Origin: Plasmodium relictum
Taxonomy: Eukaryota > Apicomplexa > Aconoidasida > Haemosporida > Plasmodiidae
DNA: 64,000 nucleotides
Reading direction: 5' to 3'
Assembly (NCBI RefSeq): GCF_900005765.1
Contig: NC_041692.1
Location: 1,302,001-1,366,000 of the forward strand
The notes under the pieces were generated by a model that ran no database searches, had not been told where the DNA came from, and saw nothing but the letters and a program-made list of their open reading frames with translations. Below, one piece after another: positions 31,861 through 43,076 of the stretch. Each line of letters begins with the position of its first letter. Positions within the stretch are counted from its first letter, which is position 1. Position numbers and translations under genes: made by a program.

Positions 31861-33225
31861 ATGTATTCTAATAAATGTTCAAAAAATACATACTATTTAC
31901 CTTTTAAATCAAAATGTTTAAGTAATGTAAATAGTAGCTTATTAAATGAAGCATATAATTTGCATTATTTTTTATTAAGTTCTAATAATCCATTTAGTGA
32001 TAATGAAATTCATTTAATCGAATATAATGACCAAGATTTTTGTGTCAAAAACGTTCAAATATTTGATTATAAAGGAGAAATAGAACAAATGATTTGTTTA
32101 GATATGTACCAAAAAAAGGAGAAAAAGAAAAAAATTCTTTTATGCACTTCAGGATATTGCACATATGATTCTTATAGTAGTGCGAATGAAATGGAGAATT
32201 TATGCTCATTATGGTTAGGAGATATAGACACAATAGAGGAAAAAGAAGAAGAAAATTATACAAAAATAAAAGATATAGTAAAGGAAGAAGAGGGAAATAT
32301 AGAAGAAATGGAAATAAAAGATAACTTAAAAGGGGAGCAAAATGACATAGAAAAATCAAATGAAATTTTAAATGATGAAACAAATCAATATAAAAAGAAA
32401 TGTAATGAAGATAATGAAAAAAAAGAGAATGAATTAAAAACAAATATCATAAAAAAAAATAGAAATATAAAAAATATATTGAGTAAGCAAAAAAAAGTAC
32501 CATTAAAAAAGGTTCATGAATTAAAGAGTGATAGGAAATACATTAGTATCAAAAAAATCGCAATTGATGATTATGAAGAAGAATTTAGCAAAATAGCTAT
32601 AATAGATAAGTGTAGTTATAGTATATTTAAAAAAAATAATAAAGATATCCATTTTATACAATCTAAAAATGTCAGCATGCAATTAACCTCTGGGATATTT
32701 GATCCTCATCATCAAAATATTTTAACAGTAATAAGTGATATAAATATATATGGTTATGATATTAAAAGTAATAAGCAAATATTTTCTGCATATACTAATC
32801 ATAAAGCAAAATTATCAGCAATTGATTTTAATTCTAATATACCTAATGTTATTATAACAGCATCAAGTGATGGTTATATAAAATTGTGGGATTTAAGATT
32901 TTTAAAAGATTCTTTTCTAACAATTAATATCCATTCTCATTGGATTACTTCTGTTAATTTTAATAATTTTCATGATGAATTACTACTAACTACGAGTACT
33001 GATAATACAGTTAAATTACATAAAATTGAATTTCCTAATAATTTAAATTTACAAAATAAAGAAACAAATTATAATCTAATAAAAACATATAAGGATCATG
33101 AAGAATCAGTTCATCAAGGTATATGGAGTAAAACAGATGCATGGATATTTGCGTCTTTGTCCTATGATGGGAAATGTGTTGTAAATAGTGTACCTCTTGA
33201 ACAAAAATATAAAATTCTATTATAA
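31861..33225 (+). CDS. EIPR1: EIPR1/TSSC1-type WD40 protein (EARP/GARP interactor)
   Basis: A 454-residue single-exon beta-propeller protein. The N-terminal blade has DNEIHLIEYNDQDF and GEIEQMICLDMY, matching the start of human EIPR1 (which has an IHIIDFDDEN-type segment and GEIWHIS). A Glu/Lys/Asn-rich insert of about 110 residues (125-235) interrupts the propeller. Clear WD repeats follow: LSAIDFNSNIPNVIITASSD, GYIKLWDLRF, WITSVNFNNFHDELLLTTST, and the last blade DHEESVHQGIWSK with FASLSYDGKCVVNSVPLEQ. The end KYKILL is almost the human C terminus (KYHILL). EIPR1 binds the EARP and GARP tethering complexes at recycling endosomes and the trans-Golgi in other eukaryotes; whether the parasite uses it this way is inference. 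Confidence 0.88.
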   Translation: MYSNKCSKNTYYLPFKSKCLSNVNSSLLNEAYNLHYFLLSSNNPFSDNEIHLIEYNDQDFCVKNVQIFDYKGEIEQMICLDMYQKKEKKKKILLCTSGYCTYDSYSSANEMENLCSLWLGDIDTIEEKEEENYTKIKDIVKEEEGNIEEMEIKDNLKGEQNDIEKSNEILNDETNQYKKKCNEDNEKKENELKTNIIKKNRNIKNILSKQKKVPLKKVHELKSDRKYISIKKIAIDDYEEEFSKIAIIDKCSYSIFKKNNKDIHFIQSKNVSMQLTSGIFDPHHQNILTVISDINIYGYDIKSNKQIFSAYTNHKAKLSAIDFNSNIPNVIITASSDGYIKLWDLRFLKDSFLTINIHSHWITSVNFNNFHDELLLTTSTDNTVKLHKIEFPNNLNLQNKETNYNLIKTYKDHEESVHQGIWSKTDAWIFASLSYDGKCVVNSVPLEQKYKILL

Positions 33226-34110
33226 AGAAATTAGATACATATATTTTTTATTCATTAAATATTATTTGCCGTTTATTTCTTTCATATATTCCTTTCTTTT
33301 TTTCTTTTTTTTTTCTATTTAAAAATAATAAAAAAATATAATCATATTTATAAAATTACAATACATAAGGAAGATTAATTGATTAAAACCAAATAAATCT
33401 ATTTAATTCTTATAATAAAGAATAGTGTTAAAATATATCCTTATATATAATGTATATTTGTACGAGTCTCTCATTTTTTATTTTTCGTAAATTTTGTTTA
33501 TAGTTGTAATACTAATCAATTTATATGTATATATACATTTTATAATTCTTAATAACTTTATTTACCCATATTATTAACAATTCTTGATTTAACATTATTA
33601 CTTTCGAAGTTTGCTTCCTCTTAATTTTTTAAAGTATAAACATTTTTTGTACATATTTGAAGATATTAGTTTTATATAAATATTTTTTTATTTTTTTCAT
33701 TATTTTTTCTTCATATCCTATTTTTGTTTTACTTTTTCATATCGTTTGAACTTCATATTATTTATATTTTACATTTTTTCAATTATTTATCCAAATTTTA
33801 GATATTTCAATTTTTGTGTTAAAATCTTCTATATTTATAATTTATTGTTCCTTAAAAATTTTTTTTTTTTAAAAGTTTATACTTTCTTTTTTCTATAATT
33901 TTATCTAAAAATATTTGATTATTTTAACTATTTTTGATGTTTTCAATTTTTTGTAGTATTCATAGAAATTTTATTTATGAATATATTTTGTTTTTTCTTT
34001 AAATATTTATATTCTTCACTATTATTTCAATGTGTTTTAAGATTTCATGAATAATTATATTATTTAAAAAATTTTGTTATGATTAAATATCATTTTTAAA
34101 TATTATTTTA
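33226..34110. other. Intergenic region
   Basis: T-rich DNA between the EIPR1-like and RqcH-like genes, both plus strand, with runs of TTTAT and TTTTTT. No coding potential, repeats of note or RNA structures are seen. Confidence 0.7.
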
Positions 34111-36694
34111 ATGATTCGAAGAATTTATAAATTGTTTACTATATTATTCTTATCATGTGCAATGAATAAATGGTTTATTTTTAGTGAGATAGTCCAATTA
34201 CAACGAAAAAATTTTCATTTTTTATCATTCAAAAATAAGTATAATTATTCTGTAAAAAAAGGGTTCTTTTTAATTAAAAAAAAGTTTAGTCAATTAAATA
34301 ATTACACAGAAAATGATACTATATTTAAATATACGAAATATGATAAAAACAATGATTCCTATATTAAAATTTTAGAAAAAAAAGCTAATGAAATTAAAAA
34401 TTCCAAAAACTGTTTTAATCATAAAATAAAAAATATTAAAAATGAGGAAGGATGGTATCAACAATTAGATTATACTACCCTTTATTTATTATCAATTGAA
34501 TTAAACGTTTTATTACAGGATTCTATTGTAGAACATATAACTCAGGTAGATGAGAAAACTATAGTTTTTCATCTAACTAAAAAGGAAAAGGAGTATTATT
34601 TATATTTATGTTATGATAACAATAATCCGGTTATATCTCTTGGTTTAAAAATAAAAAAATTATTTAATAGATTTATAGAAGATGATTATGTGCAAAAATT
34701 GAATCCTGTTTTGAAATACTCAATTATTTCCAATATATATATGAAAAAATCTTTTATAAGAATATTATGTATTGATTTTATATTAAAAAGGAAAAGTGAA
34801 GAAGATATTGATATTGTAGATATTTTATGTAACTCTGAAGATAACAGAAAAGTAACATTATTATTTGATTTGCATCATAATTCTTGCATTTCTTTTGTTA
34901 TTAATAAAGCCACCAATGAAATTTTAGTTTCTCCTTATAATTATATAACTGAAAAAGCAATAGATAAATCTTTTAAAGAAGGACATATTTATGTATTCCC
35001 ACCAAAAAATGAATGTAAAGCAATGCCAAGTCATTATGAATTTTTCTCGTCTTTTCTTAATAATTTTAAGGCAAGAAAAGATCAAATTTTTATTTCTTCT
35101 TTAAAAGACATTTATGAAGGATTGAGCTTTAATATTCTGTTGAAATTTTGTGATTATTTAAATATATCTTCTGATTTCACATTTTCTCAAATTGACCAAA
35201 GTCTACTACTAGACTTTTTTAACAAAGCATATATTAAATGGACAAGATTTTTAAATTTAAAAGAAAAAAATAGCAATTTTATTTTTTACCCTCATTATGA
35301 TTATAAATTAAATATATATTCTCCTTTGAAATTTATAAAAACAAAAAAGAAAAATTATATTATTACCAGCTCTCCCGAAAAAAATTCACAAGAGGGTACA
35401 CCAAAATATTCTATTATGACAAAAGAAAATGGCATGAATAAAATAGAAAGTAATAATGAAATTATTGAAAAAAATGAGGGTATGATAAAAGAAAATTCAA
35501 AGACTAAAACAGTGAACTCTGAAAACGATAAAATTCAAACAGATGATGATAACAAAATATGTGATAAGGAAATACAGTTTGAAACAGTTATAGAAATGGT
35601 ATACTATTATTACTCTAATGTATTTTCTGTAAATAATTTTTTTACCTCTTTAAAATATTGCAAAGATTTTATTAGAAAAAAGCTGCCATTATATGAAGAA
35701 ATGCTTAATCAATATAAAAATAATAAAGAAATATGTGACAAGGTACATTTATTACATGATCACATAGATAAATTAAATGTTTTTAATCATACTACATCGA
35801 AGATGAATGACTGGATAGATAAAAAAACGTTCGATGCTTTAAAGTTAATAGAAAATGAATTAAAATTCAATTCATTAGAAGATAATAGAAAGAAATATAT
35901 GAAAAAACTTCATGAAAAAAAACAAAAAGAAGAAATGTTACAAAATAAAATATTAAATATTAAACCAAACACTATTAAATCTCCTGAAAATATTTATAAA
36001 GGATCTCTACTAATCAGAATTAATGAAACCGATATATCATCTCCTTTTTTGATAATAGGAAAAAATAGCAAACAAAATGAAAAAATTTCAACTCATATTC
36101 TGAAATTTAATGATTTATGGTTTCATGTGCATGAACATCCAGGAGGTCACGTTATTTTGAGAAATAAAAAAATTAACGGGAAGATGATTACATCGGATAT
36201 AAATTTAAGTGATATAAAAGTTGATGATGATATAAAATATGCTGCAAATATGGCTGCATATTTTTCAAAAGCGAGAAAAATCGAAAAAACTTTAGTTTGC
36301 TTTACTTTAGGAAAATATGTTTTAAAAGATAATACACTCAGTGAAGGGGCCGTCGAAGTTTTAAAATATAAATTAATATATGGAAGGTAAAAAAAAAATT
36401 TTTTTATTTTTAATTTTAATATAATCTTTGGTTTTTTTTTTTTTTTGTTTCGTAAATGAATCGCTATAATAAATATATATACAAAAGAAATGTATTATAC
36501 ACATTTATTCTAAATTTTATATATGATTAAATTTATTTTATTCAATTTTTTTTATTTTTTTTTTATATTTTATTTTATACTTTTTTTTATTTTAATTTTT
36601 ATTTTTTTTCTTTAGACCAAGTAAAGTCGCAAGCATTATAAAAGATCTCAATGAAAGAAATAAAGAAATTGAACTTTCTAAGAAGAAAAAATAA
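34111..36694 (+). CDS. Bacterial-type RqcH/NFACT protein with organellar leader
   Basis: Two exons, 34111-36386 and 36616-36694 (donor AG|GTAAAA, acceptor TTTAG|A), give 784 residues. Residues ~1-28 are a hydrophobic signal-like segment after MIRRIYKLF, followed by a Lys/Asn/Phe-rich stretch to ~110: the bipartite layout of apicoplast proteins. An NFACT-N domain occupies ~115-300 (LDYTTLYLLSIELNVLL, EHITQVDEKTIVFHL, later YVFPP). The Asp-Arg pair of RqcH (GLDRI) is FIRI here (Ile216-Arg217). The middle is an Asn/Lys/Glu insert then helical coiled coil. The NFACT-R domain (~660-784) is very close to bacterial RqcH: IIGKNSKQNEK, DLWFHVHEHPGGHVILR, NMAAYFSKARK. In bacteria RqcH binds obstructed large ribosomal subunits and adds C-terminal Ala tails to stalled chains. 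A role on apicoplast ribosomes is inference. Confidence 0.88.
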
Positions 36695-37185
36695 GAAAAT
36701 TTTTTTTACATAATTTCCATTTAATGCCATTTTATTTTATATACTTTTCGTTTAGACAATAATTTTTTTTTCTTATATTTGTTATTATAAACAAATAAAC
36801 TTTTTTGTTCATTTTTATTTTTTAAAGTTGTAAAGTTATTCTTCATTTTTGATTCTAATTTTTAGCATATGTTAATTCAGTTTTCTTTGATATGACATAA
36901 TGTACCATTAAAAAAAAGAAAAACAAAAATATAAATTTTTTTCAAGATTTTTAATTAAAAAAATTCTTAAGAAAAAATTATAATTTATAAAATAAAATAA
37001 AAAAAAAAAAAAGGAAATTGAAAAAAAAAAAAATAGAATCATTAAAATTCAAAATATTTCATGTAAAAAATTATATAAGCACATTTATTTAAATAAATTA
37101 AATATGAAAAATTCGAAAAGAGTCTTATGGAAAAATGATGAAAGTATAATTATTCCAAATAAATAATATAATACATATTTTAATA
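36695..37185. other. Intergenic region
   Basis: A short AT-rich spacer between two plus-strand genes, with A tracts near 37000-37012 and 37021-37033. No other signal is seen. Confidence 0.7.
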
Positions 37186-39306
37186 ATGCTTTATATTTTT
37201 TCATTTATAATCATAATAATCTATTTGGCTTTAAAAAATAATTTATGTATTTTAATGAATAAAAATAAAAGTATTAATCCTATATGTAATTTATTGAAAG
37301 ATACCAAAAAAACTTATAAAATTAATAATGCAAAGTATACTACTATAAAATTGTTTATTTACAATTTAAATGAAAAGAATATTAGAAAGAATAAGAAATA
37401 TTTAATAAAAAAAAATGATGTGGATAAAAAAAAAAAAAATGTAATAATTTTTGCAACAAGTAATTTTTTTAACCCAAAACAATTTAAAGATTTATTTTCT
37501 GATGATGGTAATAAAAAAAAAGAAAAAGATAATTATGAATGTCTTGAATTAGAAAAAGTAGAAAATTTAAAAGAAATATGTCCTGAGTTATATAAAAAAT
37601 TAAATGATTACAATAGATCGAAAGTATCAGAAGAAGAATTAAAGGATAATGAAGAAGAAATAGTAGATATAAATAATATTTCTGTATATGAAGGATTACC
37701 TCTTTTAATGATTGATGGAAAAGATTTTCAAGGTTTTGCAGATAGTAGAAAAATAAAAATAAAACCTCAGATTGCTACTGAATTTACTAATTCTGATTAT
37801 AATGAATTTATTAAATCAAATAATAATAAAAAAAATATTAATGATAATGAAAAGGCTCAGATGAATCAAAAAGAAGAAAAAGACAATGAAATAGAAAAAT
37901 TGAAAGGATTGAAAGCAAAAGAATATGTAGAGCAAAAAAAAGATAATATAGAAAATAAAAAAGATAAATGGAATGACTTTGAAAAGGAAGTGCATTGTAT
38001 ATTAGAAGAAGAAAAAGAAAATCGAATTGAACAAAATAATAAAAAAGAAATAGAAGATGACATAAAAAAATATTTGACAAAAGAGGAAAAAATAGAGAAA
38101 TATAAAAAAGTAGGGAAGCATTATTGTATGAACTCTACATTAGGAGAAGTATTGTTTGATAGAAATTATCCTGGATATATTTATTTGAATCATGGAGAAA
38201 ATTTAAAAGAGTTAGATGAAAAGAATGAATTTGATTCTGAATTCCCAAGTTATATAAACCCATCTAATATACATTTAAGAACCGGACGTAAAAGAGAAGA
38301 ACAAAAAAAAAAAGATAGTGGAATTAAACAGAAAAAGAGATGGAATTTAAAAGTTGAAAATGACATTAAAAGAGGGAATTGGAAATATTATGATGACACA
38401 GTAAAAGATTTTCTTGACTCAATTGATCAAGAAAAGTTAAGTGAAAATTACTATTCCAATAATTATTATCAAAGAACGAATTATAATACAGGATATGGTA
38501 ATTTAGAGAAAGTGCCTAATAACTATTTTGATGTACAATTCATAGGTTCAGCAGAAACATATCCTTCTAATATATCAGTAGGTATGAATTTTGTTTGGCC
38601 AATAAATTTCATACCTATGTTATGCAAACAGTATACTAAAAGATTAGGCCAGCCAATTAAATCGGAAATATTCAATTTAGGTGGGTTTGATTCTTTACAG
38701 CTATGGTTTTATCCAGATGGTATGAATAATTCTATTGATGGATACTGTGCTTTGAAGTTAGTTATGAGACCAGGTTCTTATTTACCCGTGAAGATTTTCT
38801 TTTTTGCATTTAGTGAATATAATTATTTTCACACAAGTCCTTTTTACAAGGAATCAGCTGATTACATAGCATATTCTTTGAATTTATGCAAATTACTACT
38901 AAAGACTAAAGAAAATTTAAAAAAAATTGAAAACAATAAAGATTATGTTATTTTAGGACCTGCCGGTAATGTATATATAGGAGTAGGAATTTTTGATGAT
39001 GTTTATAACTTTGATGAAGATTTCAAAAAATTTTATTCAATTAATGATAAATATAAAAAGAAAAATGGGAAAGAAAAACATAAATTTAAATATAAATATG
39101 ATTGGGATGAAGGGGTGCATATTTTTGATAATTGGTTAAAAAAACAAACTGCCGTTACAGATGATAAAAACGAGTTACTACCCGTATATTACACACATTC
39201 AGATTTATATGAAAATTATAAATATAAATATGTACCTGAGAAAAATCCTTTTAAATTTTTAAATAAAAAAAAGGATAATCAAGAATGGAATAGACATCCA
39301 TTTTAA
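37186..39306 (+). CDS. Leader-bearing conserved protein of unknown function
   Basis: A 706-residue single-exon protein. Residues 1-21 are strongly hydrophobic (MLYIFSFIIIIIYLALKNN) and look like a signal peptide. They are followed by ~75 Lys/Asn-rich residues with few acidic residues, an apicoplast-style transit region (inference). Residues ~100-320 are acidic and Lys-rich. Residues ~445-600 form the best-conserved-looking block: FDVQFIGSAETYPSNISVGM, FVWPINFIPMLCKQY, GGFDSLQLWFYPDG, GYCALKLVMRPGSYLPVKIF and YVILGPAGNVYIGVGIFDD. The pattern LxLWFYPDG...GYCALxL faintly recalls MATH/TRAF beta-sandwich domains, but this is a weak impression. It sits just downstream of the RqcH-like gene on the same strand. 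No catalytic motif is recognised. Confidence 0.85.
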   Translation: MLYIFSFIIIIIYLALKNNLCILMNKNKSINPICNLLKDTKKTYKINNAKYTTIKLFIYNLNEKNIRKNKKYLIKKNDVDKKKKNVIIFATSNFFNPKQFKDLFSDDGNKKKEKDNYECLELEKVENLKEICPELYKKLNDYNRSKVSEEELKDNEEEIVDINNISVYEGLPLLMIDGKDFQGFADSRKIKIKPQIATEFTNSDYNEFIKSNNNKKNINDNEKAQMNQKEEKDNEIEKLKGLKAKEYVEQKKDNIENKKDKWNDFEKEVHCILEEEKENRIEQNNKKEIEDDIKKYLTKEEKIEKYKKVGKHYCMNSTLGEVLFDRNYPGYIYLNHGENLKELDEKNEFDSEFPSYINPSNIHLRTGRKREEQKKKDSGIKQKKRWNLKVENDIKRGNWKYYDDTVKDFLDSIDQEKLSENYYSNNYYQRTNYNTGYGNLEKVPNNYFDVQFIGSAETYPSNISVGMNFVWPINFIPMLCKQYTKRLGQPIKSEIFNLGGFDSLQLWFYPDGMNNSIDGYCALKLVMRPGSYLPVKIFFFAFSEYNYFHTSPFYKESADYIAYSLNLCKLLLKTKENLKKIENNKDYVILGPAGNVYIGVGIFDDVYNFDEDFKKFYSINDKYKKKNGKEKHKFKYKYDWDEGVHIFDNWLKKQTAVTDDKNELLPVYYTHSDLYENYKYKYVPEKNPFKFLNKKKDNQEWNRHPF

Positions 39307-39759
39307 ATGTATGAAAATAATAAAAAAAAAAGTGACACTGGATTGTTTTAATTATAAAAAAAAAGAAAAAAAACTACTCAAATGTAAATTAAAGTAGTTC
39401 TATAAAGATTAAAAAAATTTCTAAAAAAATTTAAAGGCATAAATAAAAGTTCGGTAAATAAAACAAAAATAAAGAATATACTCAGTAAAAGGGTTCTATT
39501 ATATTTATATGTTTGAAGGTTTATTAGTGAAATATATGAATTTTTATAAAATAAAATAAAAATTTATATTTTTTTAAAAATTTTATTATTTTAGATCTTT
39601 AAAAATTAATGTATACACTATAAGAATTACCTCTTTATGAATAGATATTTTTTTTGGTGAATTAATAAAATTTTTTTTTTTTATATGTTTAAAACATTTT
39701 ACAATTTAAGATATGTCATCTTAAGTAATTTTGTTGATTTAGTGTTTTCATCTATGTAT
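39307..39759. other. Convergent intergenic region
   Basis: It lies between the stop codons of two convergent genes, so it contains two 3' flanks. It is AT-rich with A tracts at the left and a T tract at about 39671-39681. No promoter is required here and no other feature is seen. Confidence 0.7.
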
Positions 39760-41880
39760 CTATTTATTAATTTCGTTATTTAATTTGTCTACTTTTTGAG
39801 TCATTTCATCATTGTCATTATTATATGTATCTTTTAATTCATTACTTTTTGTTCCTTCAATAATTTCAAATAATATATTTTTTTTCAATGATGAGCATAT
39901 ACAGCTCTTATTATCTTTATTTAAAGGCAATGACCCTTTATTTAGCATCTTTTCATATATTTCATCTGATATTTTTTGAGATAAATTATCTGCTAATTTT
40001 TCAGGTAATTCATTCAATATAATATTTTTAATTTTTTTTAATAATTCTCTAAAAGTATCTTCATCACAAAAATTAGCTATTTCACATAAGCTTTGCAAAC
40101 AATTTTGTTCATTTTTTAATTTTTGTTTTTGTTTCAATCCTTCTATTTCCTTGTTAGTTTTAAGTATGCTTTTATCAATATATATTTTTTTGTTTTTTAA
40201 ATCAAAGAATAATGGAAAAGTTTTCATGCGTTCATAATTTTTAATGATTTCTTGAGACTTTAACTTAGAAGCTTTATTTAAGCAGTCGTTGATTATTTTG
40301 TGAAAATTATTCATATCTTCAATTTTTATTAATTTAAATTCTATATCAATATTTTTTTTTAAATATTTTAGAGAACAAAAAAAAAATCCATAAAAAAAAT
40401 GTAACATCATTTTTTTCTCATAATCACTTAAATTTTCGCTTAATATTTGAGAAATATGCTCATTAAATATATAATAAAAAACAAATAAAGAAGGTTTTAT
40501 CATTGATACAAGCTTTATAAAATTCCATATTATAAAATTCAGAATATATAACATTAAAGTAAAGGATGTTTTAACAAACATTTTGTTTTTAAAAAGAAAA
40601 TAAATAGGTAAATACAATATTAGTATATCAGTTAAGCTTTTAATTTGATATTGAGAATTACACAAGTAAAAGTTACAATAACTTAACTTTGGTTCATATA
40701 AACTTATATCATTAAAATATGAATCTTCAATTTCTTTTTTTTCCATTTCTGTATTATTATATAAATGGCTAGAGTCACATTTAGAGGTTGTTTTTTCTTC
40801 ATTAATTCCGTGTATATTTTTACTAGTATTAATATTTTTATTTTCACTTAAATTTTTTTGTTTTTCATTTATACTATTACTATTTAAATTATTTACTTTG
40901 CCTTTATATGATGTATTTCTCTTATTTTCTAAATTATTTTCATTGTTATTAATTTTTTCTATATCTTTTTTCTTTCTAATATAATGAAATAGTGACTTCA
41001 ATATGTTAAAAGGTAATTTTCTTTTTTTATTTACTAAATTTTCCTTATTATTAATAGAGTTATCGTATAATAATTTTTCATCAGGAAACACATGCTTATT
41101 TATTAAAAATATTTTAAATATATAACTAAATATGTTCCTTCTCCCTGTTTTTGTAATTCTTTTATTATCATTTTGTTCTTTCTTTATATTCTTACTACTC
41201 CTTTCATAATTTTTATCATTATTTTTGAAGTAATAACCATTAGTTTTATTTAAAGTAAACTTAAATATAGTATCTTTCTTTTTTTTTCTTGTCTTCAAAT
41301 ATTCTTTAAAATTTGCTTTTGCTAATTCTAAACAATAATTCAATACATTCGCCCTCTTCACCTTTATATATTTTTTCCTTCTCTTCAAAAAGCATATAAT
41401 TTTATAAAATAAAAAAAAAGAAAAATTTCCAAAAATAAATATCAAAATAAAAGATAAATTAATTCCATAATTATTTGAATAGTAATCAAACTCATTTAAA
41501 ATTAAAGGATAAATTTTTAAAAAACTAAAAAAGGAGAGTATATAATCATATATAAATTTTTTGTAACATACGTAAAATCTAAATATATAAATTAAATATA
41601 AAATTGTTATGAAATAACAGATATGATATAATAAACTTTTTAGAATATATTTAAACGGATTAAAATACACTTTTACTTCACTAATGTAAAAGTTTTTTGA
41701 CAATTTATCTAATAATTTGTCATCTTGAAGAAAATTCGATTTCGTCAACTTATTAATCCTTCTAGAAGTAAATAAGTTTAATAAAATAAAAATACACAAA
41801 TATATCTCTACATCTCTTATGAAGTATAAAATAATATCTGGAATGTTTTCTAACATTTTTTCTTTTTTAAAACTTAACAA
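39760..41880 (-). CDS. Multi-span conserved membrane protein, unknown function
   Basis: A 706-residue single-exon protein. Hydrophobic segments at about residues 17-37, 79-104, 140-165 and two or more within ~415-475 (DILILYLPIYFLF, LMLYILNFIIWNFI) suggest at least five membrane spans. Between the third and fourth lies a basic Asn/Lys-rich loop of about 240 residues. The C-terminal 200 residues are soluble and helical: LKYLKKNIDIEFKLI, LKIYIDK-like segments, CEIANFCDEDTFRELLKKI and LPEKLADNLSQKISDEIYE. There is no signal peptide in the classical sense; the first span may act as an anchor. I recognise no family; the C-terminal part might be an adaptor or chaperone-type domain, but I cannot name it. 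It is transcribed in the same direction as RtcB upstream (1.2 kb away). Confidence 0.85.
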   Translation of the reverse strand: MLSFKKEKMLENIPDIILYFIRDVEIYLCIFILLNLFTSRRINKLTKSNFLQDDKLLDKLSKNFYISEVKVYFNPFKYILKSLLYHICYFITILYLIYIFRFYVCYKKFIYDYILSFFSFLKIYPLILNEFDYYSNNYGINLSFILIFIFGNFSFFLFYKIICFLKRRKKYIKVKRANVLNYCLELAKANFKEYLKTRKKKKDTIFKFTLNKTNGYYFKNNDKNYERSSKNIKKEQNDNKRITKTGRRNIFSYIFKIFLINKHVFPDEKLLYDNSINNKENLVNKKRKLPFNILKSLFHYIRKKKDIEKINNNENNLENKRNTSYKGKVNNLNSNSINEKQKNLSENKNINTSKNIHGINEEKTTSKCDSSHLYNNTEMEKKEIEDSYFNDISLYEPKLSYCNFYLCNSQYQIKSLTDILILYLPIYFLFKNKMFVKTSFTLMLYILNFIIWNFIKLVSMIKPSLFVFYYIFNEHISQILSENLSDYEKKMMLHFFYGFFFCSLKYLKKNIDIEFKLIKIEDMNNFHKIINDCLNKASKLKSQEIIKNYERMKTFPLFFDLKNKKIYIDKSILKTNKEIEGLKQKQKLKNEQNCLQSLCEIANFCDEDTFRELLKKIKNIILNELPEKLADNLSQKISDEIYEKMLNKGSLPLNKDNKSCICSSLKKNILFEIIEGTKSNELKDTYNNDNDEMTQKVDKLNNEINK

Positions 41881-43076
<1,196 letters not shown>

